A stretch of 64,000 nt of DNA from Sinorhizobium glycinis. Lineage in GTDB: Bacteria > Pseudomonadota > Alphaproteobacteria > Rhizobiales > Rhizobiaceae. Location of the stretch: the NCBI RefSeq assembly GCF_001651865.1, contig NZ_LPUX01000066.1:1-64000 (forward strand), written 5' to 3'. This document shows positions 45,485 to 55,712 of the stretch, in pieces (the first letter of the stretch is position 1; each line of letters opens with the position of its first letter). A program made the translations under genes and the position numbers. Below the pieces are notes generated by a model, which saw nothing but the letters and a program-made list of their open reading frames with translations, was not told the origin of the DNA and made no database searches.

Positions 45485-45598
45485 TGCAGATTGATGGCTT
45501 CTCCTCCCAGTGCCATCGCGTCGGCTGTTCCCCTCTGAAGGTTTAGGTACCTTCACACTTCAACGGGCCTCGGTTTTTCCGGCGGCCCGATTTTTTTA
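45485..45598 (+). ncRNA. Candidate small RNA of the cuckoo/alpha-r14 type with terminator
   Basis: Three stems follow one another. The first, GATGGC/GCCATC (45493-45498 and 45512-45517), exposes CTCCTCCC in its loop, an anti-Shine-Dalgarno motif. The second is TGAAGGT/ACCTTCA (45536-45542 and 45549-45555). The third, CGGGCC/GGCCCG (45564-45569 and 45584-45589), is directly followed by seven T and is a good intrinsic terminator. Rhizobial cuckoo RNAs have this build and repress messages through their CCUCC loops. The 5' end is uncertain; no strong promoter is seen. The minus strand offers no gene here. Confidence 0.62.
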
Positions 45599-45894
45599 TG
45601 CACTTTGGCTCAAAGCGTGTCCTGAACCGTCAGAGGTCAGTTCAATCCCAATCGTTGAGCGTCCCAGGAAAGAACCGGAGGAAAGGCGGCGGCCTATTTA
45701 TGGGAGAACGAGGTGACAGGATAAATTGACTCTGCCGTCTTCGAGCGATGGAGCGGACCGCCTCTTTCACAAAAAACAGACCGCACTGCTGCGTCATTCG
45801 TTTACCCGAGCTCATTGTCAAAACGACCCGACGGCCTCCATTATCCGCCGAATTCGCTATAAGGCATGCACTCGACCAAATCAGGGGAGAATTC

Positions 45895-46101
45895 ATGGAA
45901 ACCGTGGAAATCACTGGCCGCAGCGACTTTGCTCTGTGGGCGATCCAGCGCGCGCAGGAAATCGTGACGGCCCAAGGTGCTGCCTTTGCAATGGCGGCGC
46001 GTGACATGAACGAAGAGGCCCTAGTGGAAACCGCGGCCGCGCTTGGCAAGGCCATCAGTGACGCCATGCTCGAAGTTTTCGATGGCTTGATAGGTGAGTG
46101 A
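45895..46101 (+). CDS. Small helical protein of 68 residues
   Basis: GGGGAG lies six bases before the ATG. The product (METVEITGRSDFALWAIQRA at the start) is helical with AAALGKAISDAMLEVFDGL at its end. It has no recognisable domain or signal. The strong ribosome site supports expression. It stands alone between the small RNA and the HTH antitoxin-like gene. Confidence 0.6.
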   Translation: METVEITGRSDFALWAIQRAQEIVTAQGAAFAMAARDMNEEALVETAAALGKAISDAMLEVFDGLIGE

Positions 46102-46189
46102 AGGGCGTGAGGGGGAAAGCGATGCGTCCGTCGCACTGCCGAAGTTTCGATACAAGCTTTGGTGAGTAACGGCTGACAGAGTACAGTAT

Positions 46190-46714
46190 TCACGCTCGAG
46201 GTGAGCGACGCTTGGTTTCGAGCTCGTATCCGCCGACGTCCTCGCTCAGCGACGCCAACCGATCGAGTGCCGACGCCCGCTTAGCATCTCGAGCGGCCTT
46301 GAATGCCGCAACATCCGTAGCCCGCAAGCGCCGGTGACTGCCCACCTTTTCCGCAGCAAGCTCGCCGGTATCGACCAATCGGACGAGATATTGCCTGGAA
46401 ACGTTGAGAATGTCCGCTGCGGCCTGCGTCGACAGCATCTCTTCGTCAGGTAGCACCGTCACCGCTCGTCCCTCGGCGAGGAGTTCGGCGGCCCGATACA
46501 TGACCTCGGCTAAGGCATTAGGAAGTTCCTGGCGCTCGCCATCCACATCAATAACCTGAACGATGCCTTGGCGCTTCTTCGAGTTGGCCAGCAATAGCGA
46601 TGCGACGCGCGCAGCAGCCGACCTCTCGGGTGCCGGAATGGCATTCGAGGTTTTGGTGGAATTTTTATCCGGCGATGTGCGATGTGATACGGCCATGCCG
46701 ACAATATGACGCAT
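46190..46714 (-). CDS. HTH (excisionase-type) antitoxin-like protein
   Basis: From the ATG at 46714 (or 46696) the product has about 174 residues. The HTH region reads STQAAADILNVSRQYLVRLV then GSHRRLRATDVAAFKAARD, as in antitoxins that pair with PIN toxins. RNA- or toxin-binding tail residues follow (LDRLASLSEDVGGYE). The expected toxin gene directly downstream on the same strand is missing; instead a C-terminal PIN fragment lies on the opposite strand immediately behind its start. So this antitoxin is probably an orphan after rearrangement. The open frame extends to 46870 but that part overlaps the PIN fragment. Confidence 0.65.
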   Translation of the reverse strand: MRHIVGMAVSHRTSPDKNSTKTSNAIPAPERSAAARVASLLLANSKKRQGIVQVIDVDGERQELPNALAEVMYRAAELLAEGRAVTVLPDEEMLSTQAAADILNVSRQYLVRLVDTGELAAEKVGSHRRLRATDVAAFKAARDAKRASALDRLASLSEDVGGYELETKRRSPRA

Positions 46715-46718
46715 AAAC

Positions 46719-46981
46719 GCTAAGCGGTCGAAGCTACGGTCATCGTGACGTCGAACATCCGCGATTTCGGCAACCTTCCCGATGGCATTGTTGCCCTGAC
46801 TCCTGATGAATTCCTTTCGCAAATCTTCGCGAAAAATCCAACGGAGGTACTCGAGGCGATCACAGTTCAAGCGGCTGCGTACCGGCGACCAGCGCTGACC
46901 ATACGGGAACTGATCGAAAGACTTGCGCTCACGTCACCTGGTTTCGCCGAGCAGGCGCTCGAAGCTCTTGATGACCGCTGA
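46719..46981 (+). pseudogene. C-terminal fragment of a PIN-domain toxin
   Basis: The frame after the TAA at about 46721 reads AVEATVIVTSNIRDFG and continues with GIVALTPDEFLSQIF and RRPALTIRELIERLALTSPG. This is the end of PIN toxins that are partnered by HTH antitoxins, starting at the TSNxRDF motif. The N-terminal half with the first catalytic Asp and Glu is gone. It points away from the antitoxin gene, whereas intact pairs are co-directional. So the locus was cut and inverted near 46715. Confidence 0.6.
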
Positions 46982-47020
46982 TCTTAGTTTGTGACGACCA
47001 GGAGCCGGCGCGCCGGCGCT

Positions 47021-50000
47021 CTACTGGAAATTCCGGCTCTTGATCTTCAGTGTATCGATATGAAGATCCGGTGTGAACATATCCCTCGCCCGAACTCCCG
47101 GGACCGGTCGCTCGCGGGAATCGGGGCTCCCGGGAGAACCATGGGCGAATTCGTCGCCGCGGCCGGTCGGCGGCCGGAATGTGCCGTCGCGCTCGGCAAG
47201 GCTCGACAGATCAGTCGAGAGATCGAAGAGCTGCTGGGCGACCAGGTGCACCACGTCCCCTTCCCGCTGGATCCTGCCGTTGATTGCCATCATGCTGGCG
47301 CCGAGGACTGTCCGGCGCGACCGCTCGAAGAGCTTCGGCCAGACGACGACGTTTGCCACACCGGTCTCGTCCTCGATGGTGATGAACATCACGCCCTTTG
47401 CCGACCCTGGTCGCTGTCGCACCAGCACCAGCCCGGCCGCCATCAGCCATTGCCCGTCGCGCGCCGTCATCGCTTCGGCGCAGGTGACGATCCGACGCTT
47501 GGCAAGGTCGCTCCGCAGGAAACTCAAGGGATGATGCCGGAGCGTCAGCCCGATATGGCTGTAGTCCTCGACGACGTTGTGGCCTTCGGTCATCTGCCTG
47601 AGCTTGACTTCCGGCTCCTGCTGCTCGGCAATTGCCCGAGCCTCCCGTTCGGCCGCCGCCGTGAACAGCGGAAGCGGTTCGTCGCGCAGCGCCTTGATTG
47701 CCCAGAGCGCATCACGTCGCTCGAGTCGCAATGACGGCCGGAAGCCATCGGCTTCGGCGAGCTCGACGAGCGAGGCGACCGGCACGCCGCATCGCCGCCA
47801 CATGTCGTCGACCGATGCGAAGGGCTCGTCAGCACGCGCGACGACGATGCGCGCCGCGTCGGCAATCGCCAGACCGCGCACCAGACGCATGCCGAGCCGG
47901 ACTGCATGCCCATCACTGCCTGCAATCGGCTCGAGCGTGCAATCCCATCGCGACCGATTGATGCAGACGGGACGGACCTCAACGCCGTGCTTCCTCGCGT
48001 CGGCGACGATCTGCGCGGGAGCGTAAAAGCCCATCGGCTGCGAGTTCAGAAGCGCCGCACAGAAGACATCCGGAAAATGGCATTTCACGTAGTTGGAGGC
48101 GTAAGCGATCATCGCGAAGGACGCGGCATGGCTCTCGGGGAAGCCGTAGGAGCCGAAGCCTTCTAGCTGCGAAAATGTCTTCTCGGCGAACTCCGGCGAG
48201 TAGCCGTTCTTGATCATTCCCGAGACGAGCTTGTCCTTGAAGCGTGAAACGCCGCCCGTGAACTTGAAGGTCGCCATGGATTTCCGGAGTTGGTCGGCTT
48301 CGCCGCCCGTGAACCCCGCACAGACCATCGCCACCTTCATTGCCGACTCCTGAAACAGTGGCACGCCCAGCGTCTTATGGAGGACCGCCTCCAATTCGGG
48401 TGTCGGGTACTCGACCTTCTCCTTGCCCTCGCGCCGGCGCAGATACGGATGGACCATGTCGCCCTGGATCGGGCCGGGGCGGACGATCGCCACCTGGATG
48501 ACGAGATCGTAGAAGGTTCTGGGTTTCATGCGGGGCAGCATGGACATCTGGGCGCGGGATTCGATCTGGAAGGTGCCGAGCGTGTCAGCCTTGCGGATCA
48601 TCGCGTAGGTCGCCGGGTCCTCCTGGGGGATGGTCGCAAGGTCGAGATCCTCATGCTTGTGCTCGTAGATCAGGGCGAAAGCCTTGGCCATGCAGGTCAG
48701 CATACCGAGCGCCAGCACGTCGACCTTCATCATTTTGAGCGCTTCGACGTCATCCTTGTCCCATTCGATCACCTGCCGGTCGACCATGGTCGCCGGCTCG
48801 ATCGGCACGAGATGATCCAACCGGTCGTGGGTCAGGACGAAACCGCCGGGATGCTGGCCAAGATGGCGTGGCGCGCCCATCAGCTGCTGGGCAAGTCGTA
48901 GAGTCAAGGCGAGCCGCCGGTCCTCCGGATTGAGGCCGAGGTCGCGGACCTGGCGCTCGCCGACCGTTTCCGACCAGGACCAGATGCCGGACGACAGCGC
49001 CTTGATCAGATCCTCCGGCAAACCCAGCGCCTTGCCGACATCGCGGATGGCGCCCTTGGCACGATAGCGCGTGACGGTCGAGCAGAGCGCCGCCTTGTCG
49101 TGGCCGTAGGTCTTGTAGATCCACTGGATCACCTCCTCGCGCCTCTCGTGCTCGAAATCGACATCGATATCGGGCGGCTCGTCGCGTTCCTGGGAGACAA
49201 AGCGCTCGAACAGGAGATCGTTGGTGTCGGGGTCGATCGAGGTGACGCCGAGCACATAGCAGACGGCGGAATTGGCGGCCGATCCCCTGCCCTGGCATAA
49301 AATGCCCTGCGATCGGGCATAGCGGATGATCGAGAAGACGGTCAGGAAGTAGGGCGCATATTTCATCGTCTCGATCAGAGCGAGCTCGTGGCGTATCGTC
49401 TTCTCGACATTCGCAGGAAGCCCTTCGGGATAACGTGTCTTGACGCCCTCCCAGGTGTAGTGCTCAAGCGACTGCTGCGCCGTCATCCCCGGGATCAGCG
49501 CCTCCTCGGGGTACTGATAGACCAGCTCTTCGAGCGAAAACCTGCAGCGCTCGACGATCTCCATCGTCCGCGCCAGCGCTTCCGGGTAACCAGGAAAAAG
49601 TCGAGCCATTTCCTCCGGCGGCTTCAGATAACGGTCGGCATGCCGCTCGCGCTCAAAGCCGACGTCGTCGACGGTGGTTCTGGTGCGGATGCAGGTGACG
49701 ACATCCTGCAGCTGCCGGCGGCCGGGTTCATGAAACAGCACATCATTGGTCACGACCGTCTTTACCCGGTGCTTAACGGCAAGGTTCGACAGCTGGTGCA
49801 GTCGCAGCTGATCGTTGGGGCGGCGGCGCAGGCAGAGCGAGACATAGGCGCGATCGCCAAAGACCTCGGCCATCTTCCTGAGCTGCACGGCGCAGACGTC
49901 GTCCGGCATGTCCGGCACCAGGATGCCGATCAGACCTTCGGCATAGAGCGCCACGTCGTCCAGATGCAGCACGCACTTTGCCTTCCCGCCCCGGCCCTTG

Positions 50001-50284
50001 CCCAAGGTCAACAGCCTTGTCAGCCGCGAATAAGCGGCACGATCGGTCGGATAGACGAGAATCGACATGCCGTCGGCCAAATCAAGCCGACAGCCGACAA
50101 TCAGCCTGAGTCCCGTCGCGCGCGAGGCTTCCAGCGCCCGCACGATGCCTGCCAGGCTGTTGCGGTCGACAATGCCGAGCGCTTCAATGCCCATCAGTTT
50201 TGCGGTCGCAAACAGCTCCTCCGCCGAGCTCGCGCCGCGGAGGAACGAGAAATGCGTGGTGACTTGCAGTTCGGCATAGCGCAT
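47021..50284 (-). CDS. dnaE2: DnaE2 (ImuC), error-prone DNA polymerase III alpha subunit
   Basis: The 1,087-residue protein begins [20 protein letters not shown]. It has a PHP domain, a polymerase core with [20 protein letters not shown] and the catalytic [10 protein letters not shown], the [21 protein letters not shown] thumb/finger region, and a C-terminal OB domain ([19 protein letters not shown]). DnaE2 makes mutagenic translesion synthesis in SOS with ImuA and ImuB. The ATG overlaps the stop of the imuB remnant by 3-4 bases. ImuA is absent and ImuB is only a fragment here, so it depends on copies elsewhere or is idle. Plasmid copies of this cassette are frequent in rhizobia. Confidence 0.93.
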   Translation of the reverse strand: MRYAELQVTTHFSFLRGASSAEELFATAKLMGIEALGIVDRNSLAGIVRALEASRATGLRLIVGCRLDLADGMSILVYPTDRAAYSRLTRLLTLGKGRGGKAKCVLHLDDVALYAEGLIGILVPDMPDDVCAVQLRKMAEVFGDRAYVSLCLRRRPNDQLRLHQLSNLAVKHRVKTVVTNDVLFHEPGRRQLQDVVTCIRTRTTVDDVGFERERHADRYLKPPEEMARLFPGYPEALARTMEIVERCRFSLEELVYQYPEEALIPGMTAQQSLEHYTWEGVKTRYPEGLPANVEKTIRHELALIETMKYAPYFLTVFSIIRYARSQGILCQGRGSAANSAVCYVLGVTSIDPDTNDLLFERFVSQERDEPPDIDVDFEHERREEVIQWIYKTYGHDKAALCSTVTRYRAKGAIRDVGKALGLPEDLIKALSSGIWSWSETVGERQVRDLGLNPEDRRLALTLRLAQQLMGAPRHLGQHPGGFVLTHDRLDHLVPIEPATMVDRQVIEWDKDDVEALKMMKVDVLALGMLTCMAKAFALIYEHKHEDLDLATIPQEDPATYAMIRKADTLGTFQIESRAQMSMLPRMKPRTFYDLVIQVAIVRPGPIQGDMVHPYLRRREGKEKVEYPTPELEAVLHKTLGVPLFQESAMKVAMVCAGFTGGEADQLRKSMATFKFTGGVSRFKDKLVSGMIKNGYSPEFAEKTFSQLEGFGSYGFPESHAASFAMIAYASNYVKCHFPDVFCAALLNSQPMGFYAPAQIVADARKHGVEVRPVCINRSRWDCTLEPIAGSDGHAVRLGMRLVRGLAIADAARIVVARADEPFASVDDMWRRCGVPVASLVELAEADGFRPSLRLERRDALWAIKALRDEPLPLFTAAAEREARAIAEQQEPEVKLRQMTEGHNVVEDYSHIGLTLRHHPLSFLRSDLAKRRIVTCAEAMTARDGQWLMAAGLVLVRQRPGSAKGVMFITIEDETGVANVVVWPKLFERSRRTVLGASMMAINGRIQREGDVVHLVAQQLFDLSTDLSSLAERDGTFRPPTGRGDEFAHGSPGSPDSRERPVPGVRARDMFTPDLHIDTLKIKSRNFQ

Positions 50285-50720
50285 CAGGCAAACATCCCGT
50301 GCAGGAACCACTTATGCGATCCTGTTTCCGCGTCGACGCCGTCGCCGGCTCGGAAAATCCAGAAGCGTTCACCGACATCATCCTCAACGACGAAGTAGTC
50401 GCGGACCGCAACCCATTCGGAGCTGCGTTTCCACCACTCGCCAAAGATCCGTTCCGGTCCGTCGGCGCGCTTCACTCGCCGCCGCTTGCCACGCCAGGTG
50501 AACGAGACGGGCGGATGGTCCGGCAGAAGCGCGATCACTTCGATCGGTTCGGGACGCGCCAGAAGGCGCGGCGGCCTCGGCCAGTTGAGCGGCCAGGTGG
50601 CGCCGTCTTCCGCCGCCGTCGGCGCGATCCGCTGAACGCTGCGCTCGGGGACGTCGCTTGCGACCGGCGCCACGCGGAAACTCCGCTGTCCGCCGCGATT
50701 GCCGAGTACATCGATCAGCG
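50284..50720 (-). pseudogene. imuB: imuB, 3' fragment
   Basis: The minus-strand frame contains PLIDVLGNRGGQRSFRVAPV, ASDVPERSVQRI, EWWKRSSEWVAVRDYFVVED and GSHKWFLHG, which is the C-terminal region of ImuB, a catalytically inactive Y-family polymerase that links ImuA, DnaE2 and the beta clamp. Only about 145 of some 500 codons remain; the polymerase-like domain and clamp-binding motif are missing. To the right, unrelated plus-strand coding sequence starts at about 50720. The coupling ATGA with dnaE2 is preserved. Confidence 0.82.
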
Positions 50721-51841
50721 GCGTCACGTCGGTTAACCAACGCCTCTCCGTCGCTGAATACATCGAGTGGATCACCGAACTGAACGGAAGGCTTGGCGGC
50801 GGCGGCGGGATAGCAGCGTCGCAACTCGACATCATTCAGCACGCGCGCACCTTGCGGCAGCTGCCGGAGCACATCATTGCCGCCGGCTGGCACAAGCAAG
50901 CTTATCGCCTAGCGCCGCGTGTCCGGTGGAGAGCGGGAGCCGCCGCACCTTGGACCTATAGGATCGTCACCGATCTCGAACTCGCCAATTTCCAGGTGAA
51001 CGGAGGGCGTTCCACCATGACCTTCGATGTCGTCTCGGATACCTTCAGCGGAAGCATTTCCTTCAACCTTGGTGGGGGAGCCTTGTTCACAAAGGCCGGG
51101 GCAAGCGATGTCGAAATTGTCACAGGTTATGACGAGTGGACGGACCTGGCGTCGTGGCTATCCCATCATCCTCCAGTCTTTTACGCGGCCGATAAGTCGT
51201 CATTCATTGGTGTCAATCTTATTGCTGCAGCAGCCGATGTCGTCACACAGCTTCGCGACGGCGATGCCGACGCTCTCGCGTGGGACAACTGCAAGATTGA
51301 CATGGAGTTCGGGCCAGACCAGCCTGATGGACGGCTGACTGTCCATCAGGGGCTGGAGCGGCACCTGTGCGCATCGGACGATCTCATTGCGCTCGTTTAT
51401 GACCACCGCAGCGGGGAAGCAGCTGACTATATCGCGTTCGTGCAAAACCCGGACGGCTCCCTTATTGTCAGGCTCTATCACTGCAAAGGCGCGGGCGGCG
51501 CACCCTCTGGCCGGCGCGTCGGCGATGTGTATGAAGTGTCCGGCCAGATGCTGAAATCAATCGCCTTCTGCGATGCCGCGGTGCTTACTCAGCACGTTGA
51601 ACATCGCATCAATCCGGGTCATCACCGCAACCCTTCACGTTTTGTGAAAGGTGATTTCAACGCCATGAAGCGGGCGCTTGAGACCACCCCGCCGACGGGA
51701 CTGACGTTTGAAATCTTCGGCGTGCAGCCAGGGATATCGAGGGCAGCCGTGGATGCACACCTCGCCGACTTGATGGTTTATGGATTGGACTACGCTCAGC
51801 GCGGCGGAGCCGCCAAGGCTCAACGGCTGACCAGCGCCTAA
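50699..51841 (+). CDS. Protein of unknown function, probably 5'-truncated
   Basis: The open frame has 380 codons, but the first 20 lie over the imuB remnant on the other strand and are likely chance. From about EYIEWITELNGRLGGGGG the sequence looks genuine: FDVVSDTFSGSISFNLGGGA, LIALVYDHRSGEAADYIAFV, and a C-terminus with TFEIFGVQPGISRAAVDAHL. That last part resembles the tail of large helicase or restriction-like defence proteins. So it is probably the 3' end of a bigger gene cut by the event that also removed imuB. No function can be given. Confidence 0.5.
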   Translation: MPSTSISGVTSVNQRLSVAEYIEWITELNGRLGGGGGIAASQLDIIQHARTLRQLPEHIIAAGWHKQAYRLAPRVRWRAGAAAPWTYRIVTDLELANFQVNGGRSTMTFDVVSDTFSGSISFNLGGGALFTKAGASDVEIVTGYDEWTDLASWLSHHPPVFYAADKSSFIGVNLIAAAADVVTQLRDGDADALAWDNCKIDMEFGPDQPDGRLTVHQGLERHLCASDDLIALVYDHRSGEAADYIAFVQNPDGSLIVRLYHCKGAGGAPSGRRVGDVYEVSGQMLKSIAFCDAAVLTQHVEHRINPGHHRNPSRFVKGDFNAMKRALETTPPTGLTFEIFGVQPGISRAAVDAHLADLMVYGLDYAQRGGAAKAQRLTSA

Positions 51842-52031
51842 GGTACTTGCCATGTTCGGTGTGACGATCGGCGCTCACCTCTTAGATCGGCATTATCTGC
51901 CGCGCATCCGGGTGATTGCAGTTGAAAGGAATCGAACCAGCAACCAACCTCCTGGACCTAGATGCATGGAAACATCGGAAGGTCGAGACAGTACCAGCCT
52001 GGGTACTCACCGCGACGCGCCGTACAGGTGG

Positions 52032-52304
52032 CTACCGGCGAGACCCGCCTTCCCGATCAGCAATCGCCTTGACGACCTCAAAGTCCATCGCGGCACGCCG
52101 TTCGATACGGGCGACTTCGCTCGCACCTTTGGCCCAATGTCAGTATTCGCCAAGTTTGCCTTGAGCACGTCTGCGGAGCGCCATTCGTTGCGCCTCGTAA
52201 CGAGCGCCAAACGGATCCGATGCAGCTAGCTGCTTCGCATCCTCTTGCCATCGGCGAAGGATTGCACGCCGGTGTTCGATCCATCGCCGCAAGAATCCGA
52301 TCAT
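52032..52304 (-). pseudogene. Small helical gene split by an in-frame TGA
   Basis: The ATG at 52304 overlaps the stop of the DUF429 gene in ATGA. The frame encodes MIGFLRRWIEHRRAILRRWQ to codon 54, then a TGA at 52140-52142. It continues in the same frame with HWAKGASEVARIERRAAMDF to a TAG at 52032. A single TGA in place of TGG would restore a 90-residue helical protein reading EYWHWAK. The family is unknown. It is one of four adjacent damaged genes. Confidence 0.6.
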
Positions 52305-53106
52305 GACTGACACCGCCGCGACGCGAGAAGCTCTGACCGGGGTATCCAGATCGCCGAAGTGTCGTCACCGAATGGCACGGCGATTCCCTCGAAGACGCAT
52401 ATCCCGACCCACGCGCAGATGACGGCGTCGAGCATATCCTCAAAGGCTTTCAGCTGCCACGGCGCCGCGTCAAACGGCGGCAGCACCAGTCTTTCCGAAA
52501 CGCCCTGTACCTCCCCGTCGAGGGAGGTGACGATCGACCGCCAGGTTTCGAAGAGTCTGTTGCGCCGACTGGCAGGGGTTTCCGTTGGCCAGTAATTGCG
52601 GGTCTTACCCTGCTTGTAAGGCAGCCGCTTTTCGGCACGCATCAGTTCGACCAGGGCTGGATGCGGGTAGACCTCCAGCAGGCCCGGCGAGCAAACCTCT
52701 TTCGTCAGCAGCCCATAGCCGCAAAGCGCAAATCCGCTCCGCAGGTCATCGCTGATTTTACCGGGCCTGATCGCGCTCGGCGTATGCGTGCTACAATGAC
52801 GGGCGCCATAGGCTGCCGAGACCAGATTGTCCGAAACCCGGCGCGCCGTAATCGGCTCCTGCGACAGACGAGATCCACGGCTGAGCCCGCAATTTTCCCG
52901 GCCGCGGCAAGGAGAGCGGCGGCCTCTGCGACCGAGCCGGATGGACGGGACGTGGAGATCCGATCATCTTCGGCGCGATCCAGAAGGTGGCGATAGGACG
53001 ATCCCGCGAAGATCAGGCGCCAATTGCCGACCGCGGCGGAGACCAATGCGACACCGCTCGGCTGTGCCGCGGTCCAGGCTGCATCAATACCCAGAACGGT
53101 CGTCAT
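52301..53106 (-). pseudogene. DUF429 gene with a one-base frameshift
   Basis: The first part, MTTVLGIDAAWTAAQPSGVA, and SAVDL at about codon 80 match the start of DUF429. Near 52866 the frame changes: in the next frame LSQEPITARRVSDNLVSAAY, YGARHCSTHTPSAIRPGKIS, EVYPHPALVELMRAEKRLPY and AFEDMLDAVICAWVG follow to a stop at 52301. Loss of one base in VDLPLSQ explains it. DUF429 is a predicted nuclease fold related to RNase H. As it stands two pieces would be made at best. Confidence 0.75.
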
Positions 53107-53122
53107 CGCCCCTCCCGACCAT

Positions 53123-54099
53123 TCAAACAGCCCGGAAGCGGTCGAACGCTGTCAGATATTTGACCGCTGGATCGGCATCCCAGCGATAGATCTCCGTCCG
53201 CAGGAAATGCAGCTCCTCTTCCAGCCTCTCTTCTGGCAATTCCGCCCACCAGGACTTCGGACGGCCGTCGGAGCCGTCAGACCAGCGGTAACCGCGCGCC
53301 TTGAGCTGATCCTTCATGTCGAACGGGCTGTTCTCTGCATAAATGCGAACCCGCGATCGCTGGCTGGCCTGATAGAGTTCCGCAAATGGCGCCGCAGTGG
53401 GGCCGGGCCGTGTCTGCCCGAGCACCTCCAGCAGTGCGAAGCAGTCATCGACCGCGCGGTGGCCATCGTGGAAATAGCCCGACTGGCCGATCAGGTAACC
53501 GAGCTTGCTTCCCTCGAAGCCGCGTGCCGACCAGTCGATCTCAGAAACCGAGCAAGCCCAAGCCTTGTTGCAAAACATCTGCGAGAAAGCTTCGCAAAAA
53601 GGTCGATCGAAGCCGGCATTGTGAGCAATGATCAAGTCGGCAGGCTCAGTGAGGGATTTGAGGCAGGCAACGTCGATCACCTGACCGGCGACCATATTGT
53701 CGGTGATCCCGGTGAGGCGGGTGATTTCGGCGGGGATCGGGCCAGTTGGCTGCTGAAGTCCGCCATAGACGCCCGTGACGTCGCCAATCGCGCCGCGTCA
53801 TTGAAGGTGAAGGCTATCACGCCGATTTCGATGATTTCGTCGGAGCGATGATTGAGGCCGGTGGTTTCGATATCGAGAATGACGCCACGACGCGGAAATT
53901 CCGGCCTCGGGGGCTCGACGATCGGCCGCGGTCGGAGCTTTCGCAAGATGCGATAATTGCCGGTCGCTTGCAGATGACGGGCCATGGCCTCGTCATCCGA
54001 ACCAATGCCCTCCTGCCCACTTTTTGCAATAACCTGCGGCCTGGCAACCTGCGCGGTAGGCAGAACAGGTGTTGCAAAGAAGTCGAGTTGCGAGGTCAT
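53123..54099 (-). pseudogene. DEDD 3'-5' exonuclease (DnaQ-like) with a frameshift
   Basis: The start MTSQLDFFATPVLPTAQVAR leads to the Exo I motif RGVILDIETTGLNHRSDEII. At about 53790 the frame shifts; in another frame GDVTGVYGGLQQPTGPIPAE, TRLTGITDNMVAGQVID, LIIAHNAGFDRPFCEAF (Exo II) and HRAVDDCFALLEVLG (Exo III) continue to 53123. Together they make a DnaQ-like exonuclease of about 325 residues with a C-terminal extension. These trim 3' ends in repair. The damage is one inserted or two lost bases. Confidence 0.72.
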
Positions 54100-54269
54100 T
54101 TTATTCCGATCCGATTGCGGCATGGCCGCGCACAATACGCATCGGCGTCGGGGCAAGCAACGACGACCCTGATCAGGCGCATTTCGCGCGGAGTTTGCGG
54201 CTAGGGAACTGCGAACAAGCGCTATTTAAAGCAAGGAAGTACTTTAGGCGCTGACGTCGAAAACGTAGG

Positions 54270-55687
54270 ATGCTGACCAACGATTTGATGATTTTGAGAG
54301 CAGCCATGGACAATAAGGCGCAACAGCCAGACCGAGAACATCACTTCTACGTCTCAACCGCCAAGTTTCTATTCCACCACCCTCAGCACGGCGTTGTCGC
54401 TATCCGCGATCCGATACGACTAGCGGACGCCAAACGGCATGGGCTGAGCCCCATCATACTTTATGGGCTCACCGTTGCCGGCCTGCCGATCCGCTGGCTG
54501 ACATTTTCCACCATGGAGAAGCACAAATCGTTGCGCGACGTGCTGCTGACGGCATGGGGAAACGCAGAGGGTTTGCGCGGTCTGCCGGATATTCTGCGTG
54601 TGAACCGCCATGTGGCACAGGCCGATCCGACACTGGCGGCGGATCCAAGATCGGCATCCGGCCTGAGGTTGCGGACGCCAAGGATAAAACAGTGCCCGCA
54701 TCGTTGCGCTCAGCCCAGGATGCCTCCCTGTGGCTGTCAAAAAGACACGACCCGGTCGGTCTGTCGCTGGTCGCGTCCGTCGAGACCCTTTGTCGCGATG
54801 CACACGAGGATCACGATTGGAGGGCGGGTCGCGGTCCTCTCAGACTCAGCAACAGAAAACTCGAGGAGAAGATCGAGTCTTGGCTGGAATTGCCGATGCG
54901 AAAGCCGGCAGACATTCTCCTCGAAAAAGTGGACTGGGAAGCCGGTGCATGGCTGTCATCCTGGGAGACCTCACTCCCACCCGATCGGCCGCGTTATTTC
55001 AAACACGACGGATTTACCGGCAGGATATGGCTGCTTTCGGGAGAAGACCCATCAGAGGACGTCGATGACGACGACGACATCACGGCCTACGAAGAGTACG
55101 ACAATGCGGCCGAAATCGCCAAAAACCTGGTCGCCTGCTGGCCCAATTCGCCCAGAGAGATCGCCACCGCAGCCGGGATTACCCTGCGGCAACTCCAGTG
55201 GTTCATCTCGGAGCGCTCCCTCCTGGACCGAGCGGCGCGCTTCGACCTCTTACGCCTGTTAGGCATCGAATATGACGAAGGGATGGGCGGCTACACGCCC
55301 GCAGGACCCTATGTCCTGATTGCCAGGAAGGCTCACGCGCTCGAAGCGGTCTATCAGGAGATTTCCGGCGGCGGTGATGCTTGCCCTTGCGAGATCGTTC
55401 CCACCCAAGGTCAGGCCGACCCGAGCTGGAGATACATCTTGATCAATGCATACGGGACACCGCCGACTTTTGTCATGGCGCCTCGGGGAGAGGCAATCAC
55501 GGAGCGCCTTCCCGACCTGATCATGAACTACGAGGGCATCCGGCCCGTCTCCGCGTCCCTTTACCGGGATGTCGTCTCGACCTGCGCCCGCGCCTGTCAG
55601 ACACCGCAGGCCAATGTTCGGGAGATGACAGAATTCGCAAGACGGTATGAACGGCATTGGACCGATTGCAAGTGGCTTTCGGACTGA
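54270..55687 (+). pseudogene. Unknown gene with a frameshift near 54646
   Basis: The first 125 codons (MLTNDLMILRAAMDNKAQQP, FHHPQHGVVAIRDPIRLADA) look coding. Near 54646 the coding-like sequence moves to another frame: SKIGIRPEVADAKDKTVPAS, ending with MREMTEF-type helices and RYERHWTDCKWLSD at 55687. The joined product of about 470 residues has an HTH-like stretch EIATAAGITLRQLQWFISER and an Asp-rich run. No family is recognised. Translation could start at 54270 or 54306. It may be linked to the helicase gene 25 bases downstream. Confidence 0.55.
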
Positions 55688-55712
55688 ACTTTCTGGTAGC
55701 ACGTGAGCTCTG

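Noticed and set aside
51915..51965. tRNA-like 3' segment on the minus strand (GGTTCGATTCC)
   Set aside because: The T-loop motif is present but the flanking bases do not form a T-stem and no acceptor or anticodon arm can be drawn; at most a worn tRNA fragment.
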